A stretch of 64,000 nucleotides of DNA from Parvibaculum indicum. GTDB taxonomy: Bacteria; Pseudomonadota; Alphaproteobacteria; Parvibaculales; Parvibaculaceae. Within the stretch, counting starts at the first letter, position 1, and each line of letters begins with the position of its first letter. A program made the position numbers and the translations under genes. The stretch covers positions 186,001 to 250,000 of the forward strand of contig NZ_JAASQO010000004.1 in the NCBI RefSeq assembly GCF_011762095.1. The letters run 5' to 3'. Below are positions 1 to 6,487 of this stretch, piece by piece. The notes beneath the pieces were generated by a model that had not been told where the DNA came from, searched no databases, and worked only from the letters and a program-made list of their open reading frames with translations.

Positions 1-81
1 GGTATCCAGCCCAAGCGCGGCGAGTTCCGTCCCAGCATCCGTGCTCCCGCTTGCATAGGCAGCGACCTGTTCATCGCACAT
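1..81 (-). CDS. partial hypothetical protein (N-terminus only)
   Basis: An open frame begins with ATG at 81 on the minus strand and runs off the left edge after 27 codons (MCDEQVAAYASGSTDAG...). An AAGGA-like element lies about 12 bases upstream of the ATG. No family can be recognised from so short a piece. It is divergent from the hypothetical gene that follows, so the AT-rich stretch 82-266 probably holds promoters for both; no specific site is convincing there. Confidence 0.35.
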   Translation of the reverse strand, partial: MCDEQVAAYASGSTDAGTELAALGLDT

Positions 82-323
82 AATATAGGTAATTCCTTAT
101 TTTTTGCCAACGCAATCCGGTAGCTTGGAACTTGCTTCGAGCAGGAAAGTCGCAAATTCCCACCTTTCTTGATATTAAACATAATATTTTGTTCGCCGGA
201 ACGAAACGAAAGGCTTCAGGCGCTTATCGAAGGGGAGCATGAGGTCATTCCGTCGATACGGAAATTTTGTCCAAGCACGATGGTTTCATTGGGACGTCCG
301 TTTCGTTTGCCGTCTCAGGCTTT

Positions 324-1205
324 ATGATGCCGGGCATGGACGACACCATTCCGCTGATCGAAAAGTGTTTCGAGATCTGGCCCGGGCTCATGCGTTTCGC
401 CGCGGTGGGCGAGGGGGCTCATGCCGCGCTGGCCGCCGCGATGGATGCGGCGCGCGAAACCTCGGGCGCGCTGCTTTCGGATGCGGAGCTTCTGTCCAGC
501 GGCTTGCCGGACGTGTTGCCGCGCGGCGCGGCGGCGCGCCGGGTGGCGGAGCATGTGCGCCGGATCGCCGACGCGGCAAGGCTCGAGCCCGCCCGGCTGC
601 CGCCCGTGGCGGCGGCGCTGCCGGGCGCGGTCTGCGATCACATCGCCGACGCCATGGCGGAGGCGGGCGGCGACGGCTGCGCCTTTCTGACCGTTTCGCT
701 CGGCGATGCCATGGCGGTGAAAACGGCGCGGGGGGTGGCAACGCCCCCGATGCCGCATATGCCGCCGGTGCTTTGCGAATTCCTGACCGCGCTGGGGCCG
801 GGCTTTACCGGCGGGGCGGCGATGGGGGGCACCAGAGCGGATTTTCCCACCGAAGGCTTTGCCGACATGGTGGGCGTGGCGGCGGGCTCCGCCGCGGAGG
901 CGGGCTATATGGCGGCCGCGCTTTCCGACGCGGTTTATGCCGGCGGGGTTTCCGTAAGGGAGGAGCCGCTTCGAGACCGGATCGCCGCGATGTCCTGGGA
1001 GGGACGAAAGACGGTCTTCCAGACGGGTACGATGGAACCCGATGCGATCTGGGATGCGCTGTCGTCGGGCGTGCGCCGGGCGGCGGCCTTGCGCGAGGCG
1101 CGGCTTTTGCGGGCCGCCGCGCTCGGCCTCAAGGGGCGGGGACGGACCGTCGGGCCGGTGGATGGCGACAAGCTGTTGCGGTTCGGCGTTTCCGAGTGGC
1201 GTTGA
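324..1205 (+). CDS. hypothetical protein
   Basis: A frame of about 290 residues with real-protein composition (for example DDTIPLIEKCFEIWPG near its start) ending in GVSEWR. I do not recognise the family: no signal peptide, membrane helix or catalytic motif is evident. The protein is rich in Ala and Gly, with a central Gly-rich segment (GPGFTGGAAMGG). The start is uncertain. The frame is open from a TGA at 240, so a TTG at 267 or ATGs at 324, 327 and 336 are possible, and none has a clear ribosome site. A good AGGGGAG site just before the ATG at 239 instead serves a different frame, which raises the possibility of an early frameshift. Confidence 0.6.
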   Translation: MMPGMDDTIPLIEKCFEIWPGLMRFAAVGEGAHAALAAAMDAARETSGALLSDAELLSSGLPDVLPRGAAARRVAEHVRRIADAARLEPARLPPVAAALPGAVCDHIADAMAEAGGDGCAFLTVSLGDAMAVKTARGVATPPMPHMPPVLCEFLTALGPGFTGGAAMGGTRADFPTEGFADMVGVAAGSAAEAGYMAAALSDAVYAGGVSVREEPLRDRIAAMSWEGRKTVFQTGTMEPDAIWDALSSGVRRAAALREARLLRAAALGLKGRGRTVGPVDGDKLLRFGVSEWR

Positions 1206-1250
1206 GCGGGCAGGCTCGTCATAATCCCCGCAAAGGGGAGGTAGAATTTC

Positions 1251-1868
1251 ATGAGCTTTTACGAACGCCGCATCCTGCCGCATGTCATCAACATGGCCTG
1301 CGGCACCAAGCCCATCGACTATCAGCGCCGCAAGGTGGTGCCCGCCGCCGAGGGCACGGTGCTTGAAATCGGCATCGGCACCGGCCTCAACCTGCCTTAC
1401 TACGACACGAACAAGGTGACGCGCCTCATCGGGCTCGATCCCTCGGAAGAGTCGTGGGTGCTGGCGGGCGAGCGCGCCAGGGCGCTGCCCTTCGATGTGG
1501 AATTCGTCGGCCTGCCGGGCGAGGAAATTCCGCTGGAGGCGAAAAGCGTCGATACGGTGCTCGTCACCTACAGCCTGTGCACCATTCCCGATCCGGTGAA
1601 GGCGCTTCAAGGCATGCGGCGCGTGCTGAAGCCGGGCGGCAAGCTCATCTTCTGCGAGCATGGCGCGGCGCCGGACGAGGCGACGCTGAAATGGCAGAAC
1701 CGGATCAACCCGATGTGGAAAGTCCTTTTCGGCGGCTGCCATATCAACCGCAACATGCCCGATCTCATCCGGCAGGGTGGCTTTGACATCGACGAGATGG
1801 AGACGATGTATCTGCCCTCGACGCCGAAGATCGCGGGGTTCAACTACTGGGGCGCGGCGACGGCATGA
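1251..1868 (+). CDS. class I SAM-dependent methyltransferase
   Basis: A 205-residue Methyltransf_11/UbiE-like enzyme. The SAM-binding motif I is EIGIGTGLN at residues 39-47. It is followed by an acidic strand end (LIGLDPS) and the post-motif segments VDTVLVTYSLCTIPDP and RVLKPGGKLIFCEHG, which are typical of small Rossmann methyltransferases annotated as phosphatidylethanolamine N-methyltransferase-like. The real substrate cannot be read from sequence. A GGGGAGG ribosome site precedes the ATG. The stop overlaps the next start by four bases (ATGA), so it is translationally coupled to the sulfotransferase-like gene. This pairing suggests a small modification operon. Confidence 0.9.
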   Translation: MSFYERRILPHVINMACGTKPIDYQRRKVVPAAEGTVLEIGIGTGLNLPYYDTNKVTRLIGLDPSEESWVLAGERARALPFDVEFVGLPGEEIPLEAKSVDTVLVTYSLCTIPDPVKALQGMRRVLKPGGKLIFCEHGAAPDEATLKWQNRINPMWKVLFGGCHINRNMPDLIRQGGFDIDEMETMYLPSTPKIAGFNYWGAATA

Positions 1869-2485
1869 GTCTCGATGTGATCGGCGCCGGTTTCGGCCGG
1901 ACGGGGACGCTGTCGCTGAAACTGGCGCTGGAGGAACTGGGTTTCGTCAAATGCCACCACATGACGGAGGTCTTCCAGAACCCCGATCAGGCGCCGAAAT
2001 TTCTCGCCGCGGCGCGCGGCGAGACGGTGGACTGGGAAGAGGTCTTCAAGGGCTACCGCGCGATGGTGGATTTTCCCGGCTGCGCTTTCTGGCGGGAGCT
2101 TGCGGAGGCCTTTCCGCAGGGCAAGGTGATCCTGTCCACGCGCGACCCGCATGGCTGGTTCAAAAGCGCGTCGGAGACGATTTTCCAGGCGGTGCAGATG
2201 GAGATCGACGATCCGGCCATGAAGGAAGTCACCGAGATGGGGCGCGAGATCGTGCTGGAGCGAACCTTTGGCGGGGATATTTCGGAAGCCCATGCGGTGG
2301 AGGCGTTCAAGGCGCATGAGGAAGAGGTGAAGCGCACGATCCCGGCCGACCGGCTTCTCGTTTTCGAGGCGAAGATGGGCTGGGAACCGCTTTGCGATTT
2401 CCTTGGCGTGAAGGTGCCGGAGACGCCTTATCCCCGGACCAACAGCAGCGAAGAATTCCAGACGAAAATGGCCCGGAGAAAGTAA
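1865..2485 (+). CDS. sulfotransferase family protein (Sulfotransfer_4-like)
   Basis: A 206-residue P-loop sulfotransferase-type protein. The PAPS 5'-phosphosulfate loop is seen near the N-terminus as GFGRTGTLS (residues 9-17). A second PAPS-contact segment, VILSTRDPHGWFKS, contains the Arg-Asp-Pro usual for the 3'-phosphate site. These features match the short family found in bacteria and some eukaryotes, where the acceptor is generally unknown. It is coupled by a four-base overlap to the upstream methyltransferase gene. The C-terminus (NSSEEFQTKMARRK) matches the usual end of this family, so the gene looks complete. Confidence 0.85.
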   Translation: MSLDVIGAGFGRTGTLSLKLALEELGFVKCHHMTEVFQNPDQAPKFLAAARGETVDWEEVFKGYRAMVDFPGCAFWRELAEAFPQGKVILSTRDPHGWFKSASETIFQAVQMEIDDPAMKEVTEMGREIVLERTFGGDISEAHAVEAFKAHEEEVKRTIPADRLLVFEAKMGWEPLCDFLGVKVPETPYPRTNSSEEFQTKMARRK

Positions 2486-2528
2486 GGCCGGGAAGAAGGA
2501 GGCTTGACCGGGGTCGGTTTCAAAACTA

Positions 2529-2543
2529 GAACAAAACAGGAAC
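2529..2543 (+). promoter_or_regulatory. LexA (SOS) box upstream of imuA
   Basis: GAAC-AAAACAG-GAAC is a perfect direct-repeat GAAC-N7-GAAC, the alphaproteobacterial LexA operator. It lies 21 bases before the imuA ATG, where bound repressor would block transcription. Family knowledge: imuA-imuB-dnaE2 is LexA-controlled in many alphaproteobacteria. Confidence 0.87.
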
Positions 2544-2564
2544 ATATTTCTGAGAAGTCCCGTC

Positions 2565-3419
2565 ATGAGCAAGGCCGCCATCATTGCCGATCTGAAGGCG
2601 CGGATTGCCGCCTGCGAGGCGCCGTGCGCGCATGGCGCCGAGGCGGCCGCGCCGGGGCCGATTTCCCTTGGCCATGCGGCGCTGGATGCCGCCTTGCCGG
2701 GCGGCGGGCTGAAACGGGGCGGGCTGCACGAGGTGTCGGCGGCCGAATATCGCGATATGGGCGCGGCGACCGGCTTTCTCGCGGCGCTGGCGGTTCGCTG
2801 CCAGCAGGCGGCGGGCAACGGGATGTCGGGCGGGGCGCCGCTTCTGTGGTGCCAGCTTGCCTCGCCGCCTTTCGACACGGGACCGCTTTATGCGCCGGGG
2901 CTGGCCGGGTTCGGGCTCGATCCGGCACGGCTCATCCTGGCCTCGCCTGCGAAGCCCGTGGAGCTTTTATGGGTGCTGGAGGAGGCGCTGCGCGCCGGGG
3001 CGCTTTCAGGCGTCGTCGGCGAGATCGACGGGCGGTCGGCGACGTTCGACCTGACGGCGACGCGGCGGCTGCAACTGGCGGCGGAGGAAACGGGCACGCC
3101 CGTGCTGCTTTTCACCGGGCACCGGCGGGAGGGCGAAGGCGGGGCGAGCGCGGCCGTCACGCGCTGGACGGTCGGCCCGGCGCCGGGGCATGTGGACCCG
3201 GCGGAGGATTTTTTCAGGCGCGATTTTCCGGGACTTGTCGGGAGCCCTTGCTGGCATGTCCGCCTCGGGAAGGTGAGAGGCGGGGCGCCCGCCGCGTGGC
3301 ATTTGCGCTGGAAGGCGGCGGAGGGAGCGTTCGACGTGGCGGAGGGCGCGGCGGCGGAGGCTGTTTCTCCGTCTACGGAGGATGAGGCGACGGTGCTTGC
3401 GATGCGCCGGACGGGGTGA
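2565..3419 (+). CDS. imuA: ImuA, translesion-synthesis mutasome component
   Basis: A 284-residue RecA/SulA-related ImuA protein. It shows the family's N-terminal segment (SKAAIIADLKARIA) and the LGHAALDAALPGGGLKRGGLHEV-type region near residues 35-60. A canonical Walker A lysine is absent, as is usual in ImuA. ImuA works with ImuB and DnaE2 in SOS-induced error-prone repair; in Caulobacter and Mycobacterium relatives the partner binds RecA and the beta clamp. It has its own LexA box 21 bases upstream. Unlike the usual arrangement, imuB does not follow directly: two lipoprotein genes on the other strand intervene. Confidence 0.9.
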   Translation: MSKAAIIADLKARIAACEAPCAHGAEAAAPGPISLGHAALDAALPGGGLKRGGLHEVSAAEYRDMGAATGFLAALAVRCQQAAGNGMSGGAPLLWCQLASPPFDTGPLYAPGLAGFGLDPARLILASPAKPVELLWVLEEALRAGALSGVVGEIDGRSATFDLTATRRLQLAAEETGTPVLLFTGHRREGEGGASAAVTRWTVGPAPGHVDPAEDFFRRDFPGLVGSPCWHVRLGKVRGGAPAAWHLRWKAAEGAFDVAEGAAAEAVSPSTEDEATVLAMRRTG

Positions 3420-3467
3420 GGGGGTGTCGTGATGTGCAGAGGCGAGACAGATTCTACAACTCTTAAT

Positions 3468-3551
3468 GTCATCTCGGCCTTGTGCCGGGATCCAGAGCGT
3501 TGATTTCTGAGCTTGTGGCCCCTGGGCCCCGGGACAAGCCCGGGGTGACAT
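3468..3551. repeat. dispersed GC-rich intergenic repeat, two inverted units
   Basis: Two facing units: one runs from GTCATCTCGG through GCCGGGATCCA (3468-3493), the other from TGGGCCCCGGG through CCCGGGGTGACAT (3523-3551). The same GTCA...CCGG...TCCA design recurs at 20972-21057 and as a single unit at 35964-35992. All three lie between genes, as expected for a REP-like or miniature element. Confidence 0.75.
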
Positions 3552-3602
3552 GAAGGGGGAGATACAAACGAAAGAGTTCGTTATCTTTTCGCTGGAACCG
3601 CC

Positions 3603-3899
3603 TTACCACCAATAGGGCGGATAGCCGGGGCCGTAATAGGGCCACCAGGGGCGGTTCATGCGGTCGAGTTCGCGCGAGCGCGTTTCGTTTTCGATGGCGC
3701 GGATCTCTTTCAGCTTCAGCAGGCAGTTGCTGAAATCGTCCGTCCCTTCCTTGAAGCCGAGGCGTCCGCATTCCGCCTTGTCGGCCGTCAGCCGGGCCTG
3801 CGCCCGCGCCGCGTCCTGCTCCGGCGTGGCGCAGGCGGCTGCAAGAAGCGGCAGGGAAAGGGCAAAAGCCAGAAAAAGCGGTTTCGTCATGCGTTTCAT
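3603..3899 (-). CDS. small putative lipoprotein, GFKxGTxxFxxC family
   Basis: A 98-residue protein with a lipoprotein signal. The positive N-terminus MKRMTKP is followed by a hydrophobic stretch and a lipobox LLAAAC with the lipidated Cys at residue 23. The mature part contains ECGRLGFKEGTDDFSNCLLKLK, a Cys-bracketed GFK-G-T-F-C motif seen in small exported proteobacterial proteins of unknown function. It ends in an unusual Trp/Pro/Tyr-rich tail (WWPYYGPGYPPYWW). The next gene upstream on this strand is a paralogue with the Cys at the same position. The pair lies antisense between imuA and imuB. A start at the second Met (MTKP) is also possible. Confidence 0.75.
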   Translation of the reverse strand: MKRMTKPLFLAFALSLPLLAAACATPEQDAARAQARLTADKAECGRLGFKEGTDDFSNCLLKLKEIRAIENETRSRELDRMNRPWWPYYGPGYPPYWW

Positions 3900-3937
3900 G
3901 GGGGCGACCTCACCTAACTCATTACCAAGGGCGCATT

Positions 3938-4195
3938 CTAAAGGCCGATGCCGACGCCGAGACCGAAGCCGAAATGCGGGTTGTCGTTCATTTCCCGGCG
4001 GGCCCGGATTTCCCGCATCTTCAGAATGCAATTGCCGAATTCCTCGGAGCCTTCCTTGAAGCCGAGTTCCTTGCAGTGCTGCCGGTCCTCCAGTCTTTGC
4101 TGGGCTTGCTGCTCTTCCGTGCTGGTGCATGACGCAAGCCCCATCGCCGGGATGGCGAGAAAGGTCAGGAGGGCGGGAATACGCAAGTTTTTCAT
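3938..4195 (-). CDS. small putative lipoprotein, paralogue of the adjacent gene
   Basis: An 85-residue protein with signal sequence MKNLRIPALLTFLAIP and lipobox GLASC, the lipidated Cys again at residue 23. The core HCKELGFKEGSEEFGNCILK aligns with its neighbour's ECGRLGFKEGTDDFSNCLLK, so the two genes are a tandem duplication that diverged at the C-terminus (here a short Gly-rich GFGLGVGIGL). Function is unknown; two Cys about 17 residues apart could form a disulfide in the periplasm. Its promoter region faces imuB, and a LexA box lies about 120 bases upstream of its start, so co-regulation with the SOS response is possible but unproven. Confidence 0.75.
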   Translation of the reverse strand: MKNLRIPALLTFLAIPAMGLASCTSTEEQQAQQRLEDRQHCKELGFKEGSEEFGNCILKMREIRARREMNDNPHFGFGLGVGIGL

Positions 4196-4313
4196 CGTGA
4201 AGACTCCTGTCAGTGCCTGACCACAGGCTAACCATAAAGATGACGAAAGCGCGGCGATTTTTCCAGCGCCCACCGATTCGACTCGATTCGGAACGGGTCT
4301 TGAGTCAGGATAT

Positions 4314-4328
4314 GTTCCTGTTTTGTTC
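4314..4328 (+). promoter_or_regulatory. LexA (SOS) box upstream of imuB
   Basis: GTTC-CTGTTTT-GTTC is a perfect GTTC-N7-GTTC LexA operator, 19-33 bases before the most likely imuB ATG (4347). It overlaps a TTG at 4323 that could extend the frame, which argues against that longer start. It sits in the divergent region shared with the lipoprotein gene beginning at 4195. Confidence 0.87.
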
Positions 4329-4346
4329 CAAAGCATGCCGATTGCG

Positions 4347-6014
4347 ATGACCGAAAAACGGCGCATAGCCTCAGTTTTTTTGCCGGATTGGCCGATCGAA
4401 CGCTTTTTGCGGGAAAGGCAGGGCCATGGGGAGACGGTCGCGGCGACCGATGGTCGCGCCGTGTCTCCGGCCATGTCTTCGGAGGGGCCTTTGGCCCTTG
4501 CCGCCGCCATTGTTCTTGCTGCGCCGGGGGCAGGGGGCAAGCGGGTGACGGCCTGCAACGGCTCCGCACGGGAGGCGGGGATTGCGCCCGGCCAGCTCGT
4601 GCCGGATGCGATGGCGCTTTGCCCCTCTCTCGGGGTTCACGACGCGGCGCCGGAGGCGGACCGGGCGGCGCTTGAAAAGCTGGCGCGCTGGTGCGGGCGC
4701 TATACGCCGTGGAGCGTGGCGGACCCGGTCGGTGTGGGAGCGGAGCCCGACGGGCTGCTGCTCGACATCAGCGGCTGCGCGCATCTTTTCGGCGGGGAGG
4801 CGGCGCTGCTCGACGAGATGGCGGCGCGGCTCGGCCGGTTCGGCTTCGGACTGCGGGCGGCCATCGCCTCCACGCCGGGGGCGGCCTGGGCGCTGGCCCG
4901 ATATGGCCGCGAGGCGCCAAGTGTTTTGCCGGCGGGCGAGGAAAAGCGCGCGCTGGCGGGGTTGCCCGTCAGGGGGCTGCGGCTGGACAGGGGCGTGGCC
5001 GACGGCTTGTCGCGGCTGGGTCTCAAGCGCATCGGCGATCTTTACGACAAGCCGCGTGCGCCGCTGACGGCGCGGTTCGGGCCGGTGCCGGCGCGGCGGC
5101 TCGACGAGGCGCTGGGCCGGGCGCCCGAGCCGATTTCGCCCTCGCTGCCGCATGTGCCGTTTCGCACACGGCTGCATTTCGCCGAGCCGATTGCGCGGCT
5201 GGAGCATGTGGAAGAGGCGCTGGCGCGGCTGGCGGGCGATCTTTGCTCGCTGCTGGCCGAGGAGCACAAGGGCGCGCGGCGACTGAGGCTCACGCTTTAC
5301 CGCGTCGACGGCGAGGTGCGCGAACTTCACGCCGGGACGAGCGCGCCGAGCCATGAGGAGGGGCATCTCGCGCGGCTGTTTCGCGAAAAGCTCGACAAGG
5401 CGGGAGACGATTTCGACGCGGGCTTCGGCATCGAGGCGATGAGCCTTGCCTGTCTGGCCGCGGACGATCTCGCGCCGTCGCAGGCGCGGCTGACGGGCGG
5501 GGGGCCTCAAGCGCATGATCTCGCCCGGTTGATCGACCGGCTGGGGAACCGGCTGGGGCCGGGGCGCGTGGCGCGGGCGGAGCCCAGGGCGAGCCATATT
5601 CCCGAACGCGCGGTTCGCGCCGTGCCTGCCATGCGGGGCGCATCGCCGGCGCTTGCCGGCTGGGCGCGGGAGGCGGCGCATCTGCCGGAGGGGGTGTCGC
5701 GGCCGTTGCGGCTTCTGCCCGCGGCGGAGCCGGTGGAGGTGGTGGCCGAAGTGCCGGAAGGGCCGCCGCGCATCTTTCGCTGGCGGCGGATGACCTATCG
5801 GGTCGCGCGGGCCGAGGGGCCGGAGCGCATCGCGCCGGAATGGTGGCGGCAAGACAGCGGGCAGGGGGAAAACGGGAAAAAGGATGGGGGGCGCACGCGC
5901 GACTATTACCGGGTGGAGGACGGAGACGGGCGGCGCTTCTGGCTCTACCGCGACGGGCTTTACACGCGCGACGAGGAAGAACCGCGCTGGTATCTGCACG
6001 GGGTGTTCGGATGA
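4347..6014 (+). CDS. imuB: ImuB, Y-family-like mutasome protein
   Basis: About 555 residues beginning TEKRRIASVFLPDWPIERFL, the typical ImuB/DinB-like N-terminus. ImuB keeps the Y-family polymerase fold but not catalysis, and acts as a hub linking DnaE2, ImuA and the beta clamp. The segment YTPWSVADPVGVGAEPDGLLLDISGCAHLFGGE (residues ~120-152) matches the palm region with the catalytic acids replaced. The C-terminus (FWLYRDGLYTRDEEEPRWYLHGVFG) is the conserved ImuB end. Start: ATG 4347 or 4335, both downstream of the LexA box. The stop overlaps the start of the next gene (ATGA). Confidence 0.92.
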   Translation: MTEKRRIASVFLPDWPIERFLRERQGHGETVAATDGRAVSPAMSSEGPLALAAAIVLAAPGAGGKRVTACNGSAREAGIAPGQLVPDAMALCPSLGVHDAAPEADRAALEKLARWCGRYTPWSVADPVGVGAEPDGLLLDISGCAHLFGGEAALLDEMAARLGRFGFGLRAAIASTPGAAWALARYGREAPSVLPAGEEKRALAGLPVRGLRLDRGVADGLSRLGLKRIGDLYDKPRAPLTARFGPVPARRLDEALGRAPEPISPSLPHVPFRTRLHFAEPIARLEHVEEALARLAGDLCSLLAEEHKGARRLRLTLYRVDGEVRELHAGTSAPSHEEGHLARLFREKLDKAGDDFDAGFGIEAMSLACLAADDLAPSQARLTGGGPQAHDLARLIDRLGNRLGPGRVARAEPRASHIPERAVRAVPAMRGASPALAGWAREAAHLPEGVSRPLRLLPAAEPVEVVAEVPEGPPRIFRWRRMTYRVARAEGPERIAPEWWRQDSGQGENGKKDGGRTRDYYRVEDGDGRRFWLYRDGLYTRDEEEPRWYLHGVFG

Positions 6015-6487
6015 GCGGTTCCCGTTCTCTCAAGCAAGGCCCCCATTCTCTCAAGCAGGACCCCCATCCAAACCTTCCCCCTCGGCGAGGGGGAAGGCTT
6101 CCGGGCAGCACGGCCCGGGCGCGGCATCTGCGCCGTAATATGACGAAGGCGGAGCAAGTGCTGTGGCGTCGTTTGCGCATGAAGCAGATGGCAGGCTGGC
6201 GCTTTCGCCGTCAGTCGCCCGTGGGCCCCTATGTCGCCGATTTTCTCTGTCTGGATCCGCCTCTCGTCATCGAACTGGATGGCGGCCAGCACGACCGCCG
6301 AAAGTCGCATGACGAAAAGCGGACGGCATTTCTGAGCGCCAGGGGCTTTCACGTTCTGCGCTTCTGGAACGGTGAGGTGCTGACGAATATCGACGGTGTG
6401 CTGACGGTTATTCGGGAAGAAGGCCGTGCGGTTCTTGCAAGTCCTCCCCCGCTTGCGGGGGAGGATTCAGGTGGGGGTGAGGCGTGA
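6011..6487 (+). CDS. DUF559 endonuclease-like protein with repeat-encoded ends
   Basis: A 158-residue protein whose core from about residue 44 (MTKAEQVLWRRLRMKQ) is a DUF559 domain, a Vsr/PD-(D/E)XK-like nuclease fold. The likely catalytic segments are YVADFLC and LVIELDGGQH, followed by GFHVLRFWNGEVL. The N-terminal 40 residues (SLKQGPHSLKQDPHPNLPPRRGG) are encoded by a 21-bp tandem duplication and a hairpin repeat; the last residues (PPPLAGEDSGGGEA) are encoded by a second hairpin. Both ends overlap neighbours: ATGA with imuB and GTGA with dnaE2. The normal imuB-dnaE2 operon thus seems to have received an insertion without losing translational coupling. True translation may begin at the internal Met. 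Confidence 0.78.
   Translation: MSGSRSLKQGPHSLKQDPHPNLPPRRGGRLPGSTARARHLRRNMTKAEQVLWRRLRMKQMAGWRFRRQSPVGPYVADFLCLDPPLVIELDGGQHDRRKSHDEKRTAFLSARGFHVLRFWNGEVLTNIDGVLTVIREEGRAVLASPPPLAGEDSGGGEA
6026..6067 (+). repeat. 21-bp tandem duplication
   Basis: Two adjacent 21-base units, 6026-6046 and 6047-6067, of the form TCTCTCAAGCARGRCCCCCAT. They translate as a repeated SLKQ(G/D)PH at the start of the DUF559 gene and abut the first hairpin repeat. Confidence 0.8.
6073..6097. repeat. GC-rich hairpin repeat, left of DUF559 core
   Basis: Perfect 11-bp inverted repeat CCTTCCCCCTC / GAGGGGGAAGG around a 3-base loop. The same hairpin class appears at 6443-6464 and 21115-21136. Confidence 0.8.
6443..6464. 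repeat. GC-rich hairpin repeat, right of DUF559 core
   Basis: Perfect 10-bp inverted repeat CCTCCCCCGC / GCGGGGGAGG with a 2-base loop, followed by GTGGGGGTGAGG. It encodes the last residues of the DUF559 protein and ends just before the dnaE2 GTG. Confidence 0.8.

Noticed and set aside
239-1366. A 375-codon Arg/Gly-rich frame overlapping the first hypothetical gene
   Set aside because: Composition is that of a GC-rich shadow frame, it overlaps the next methyltransferase start and resembles no protein family.
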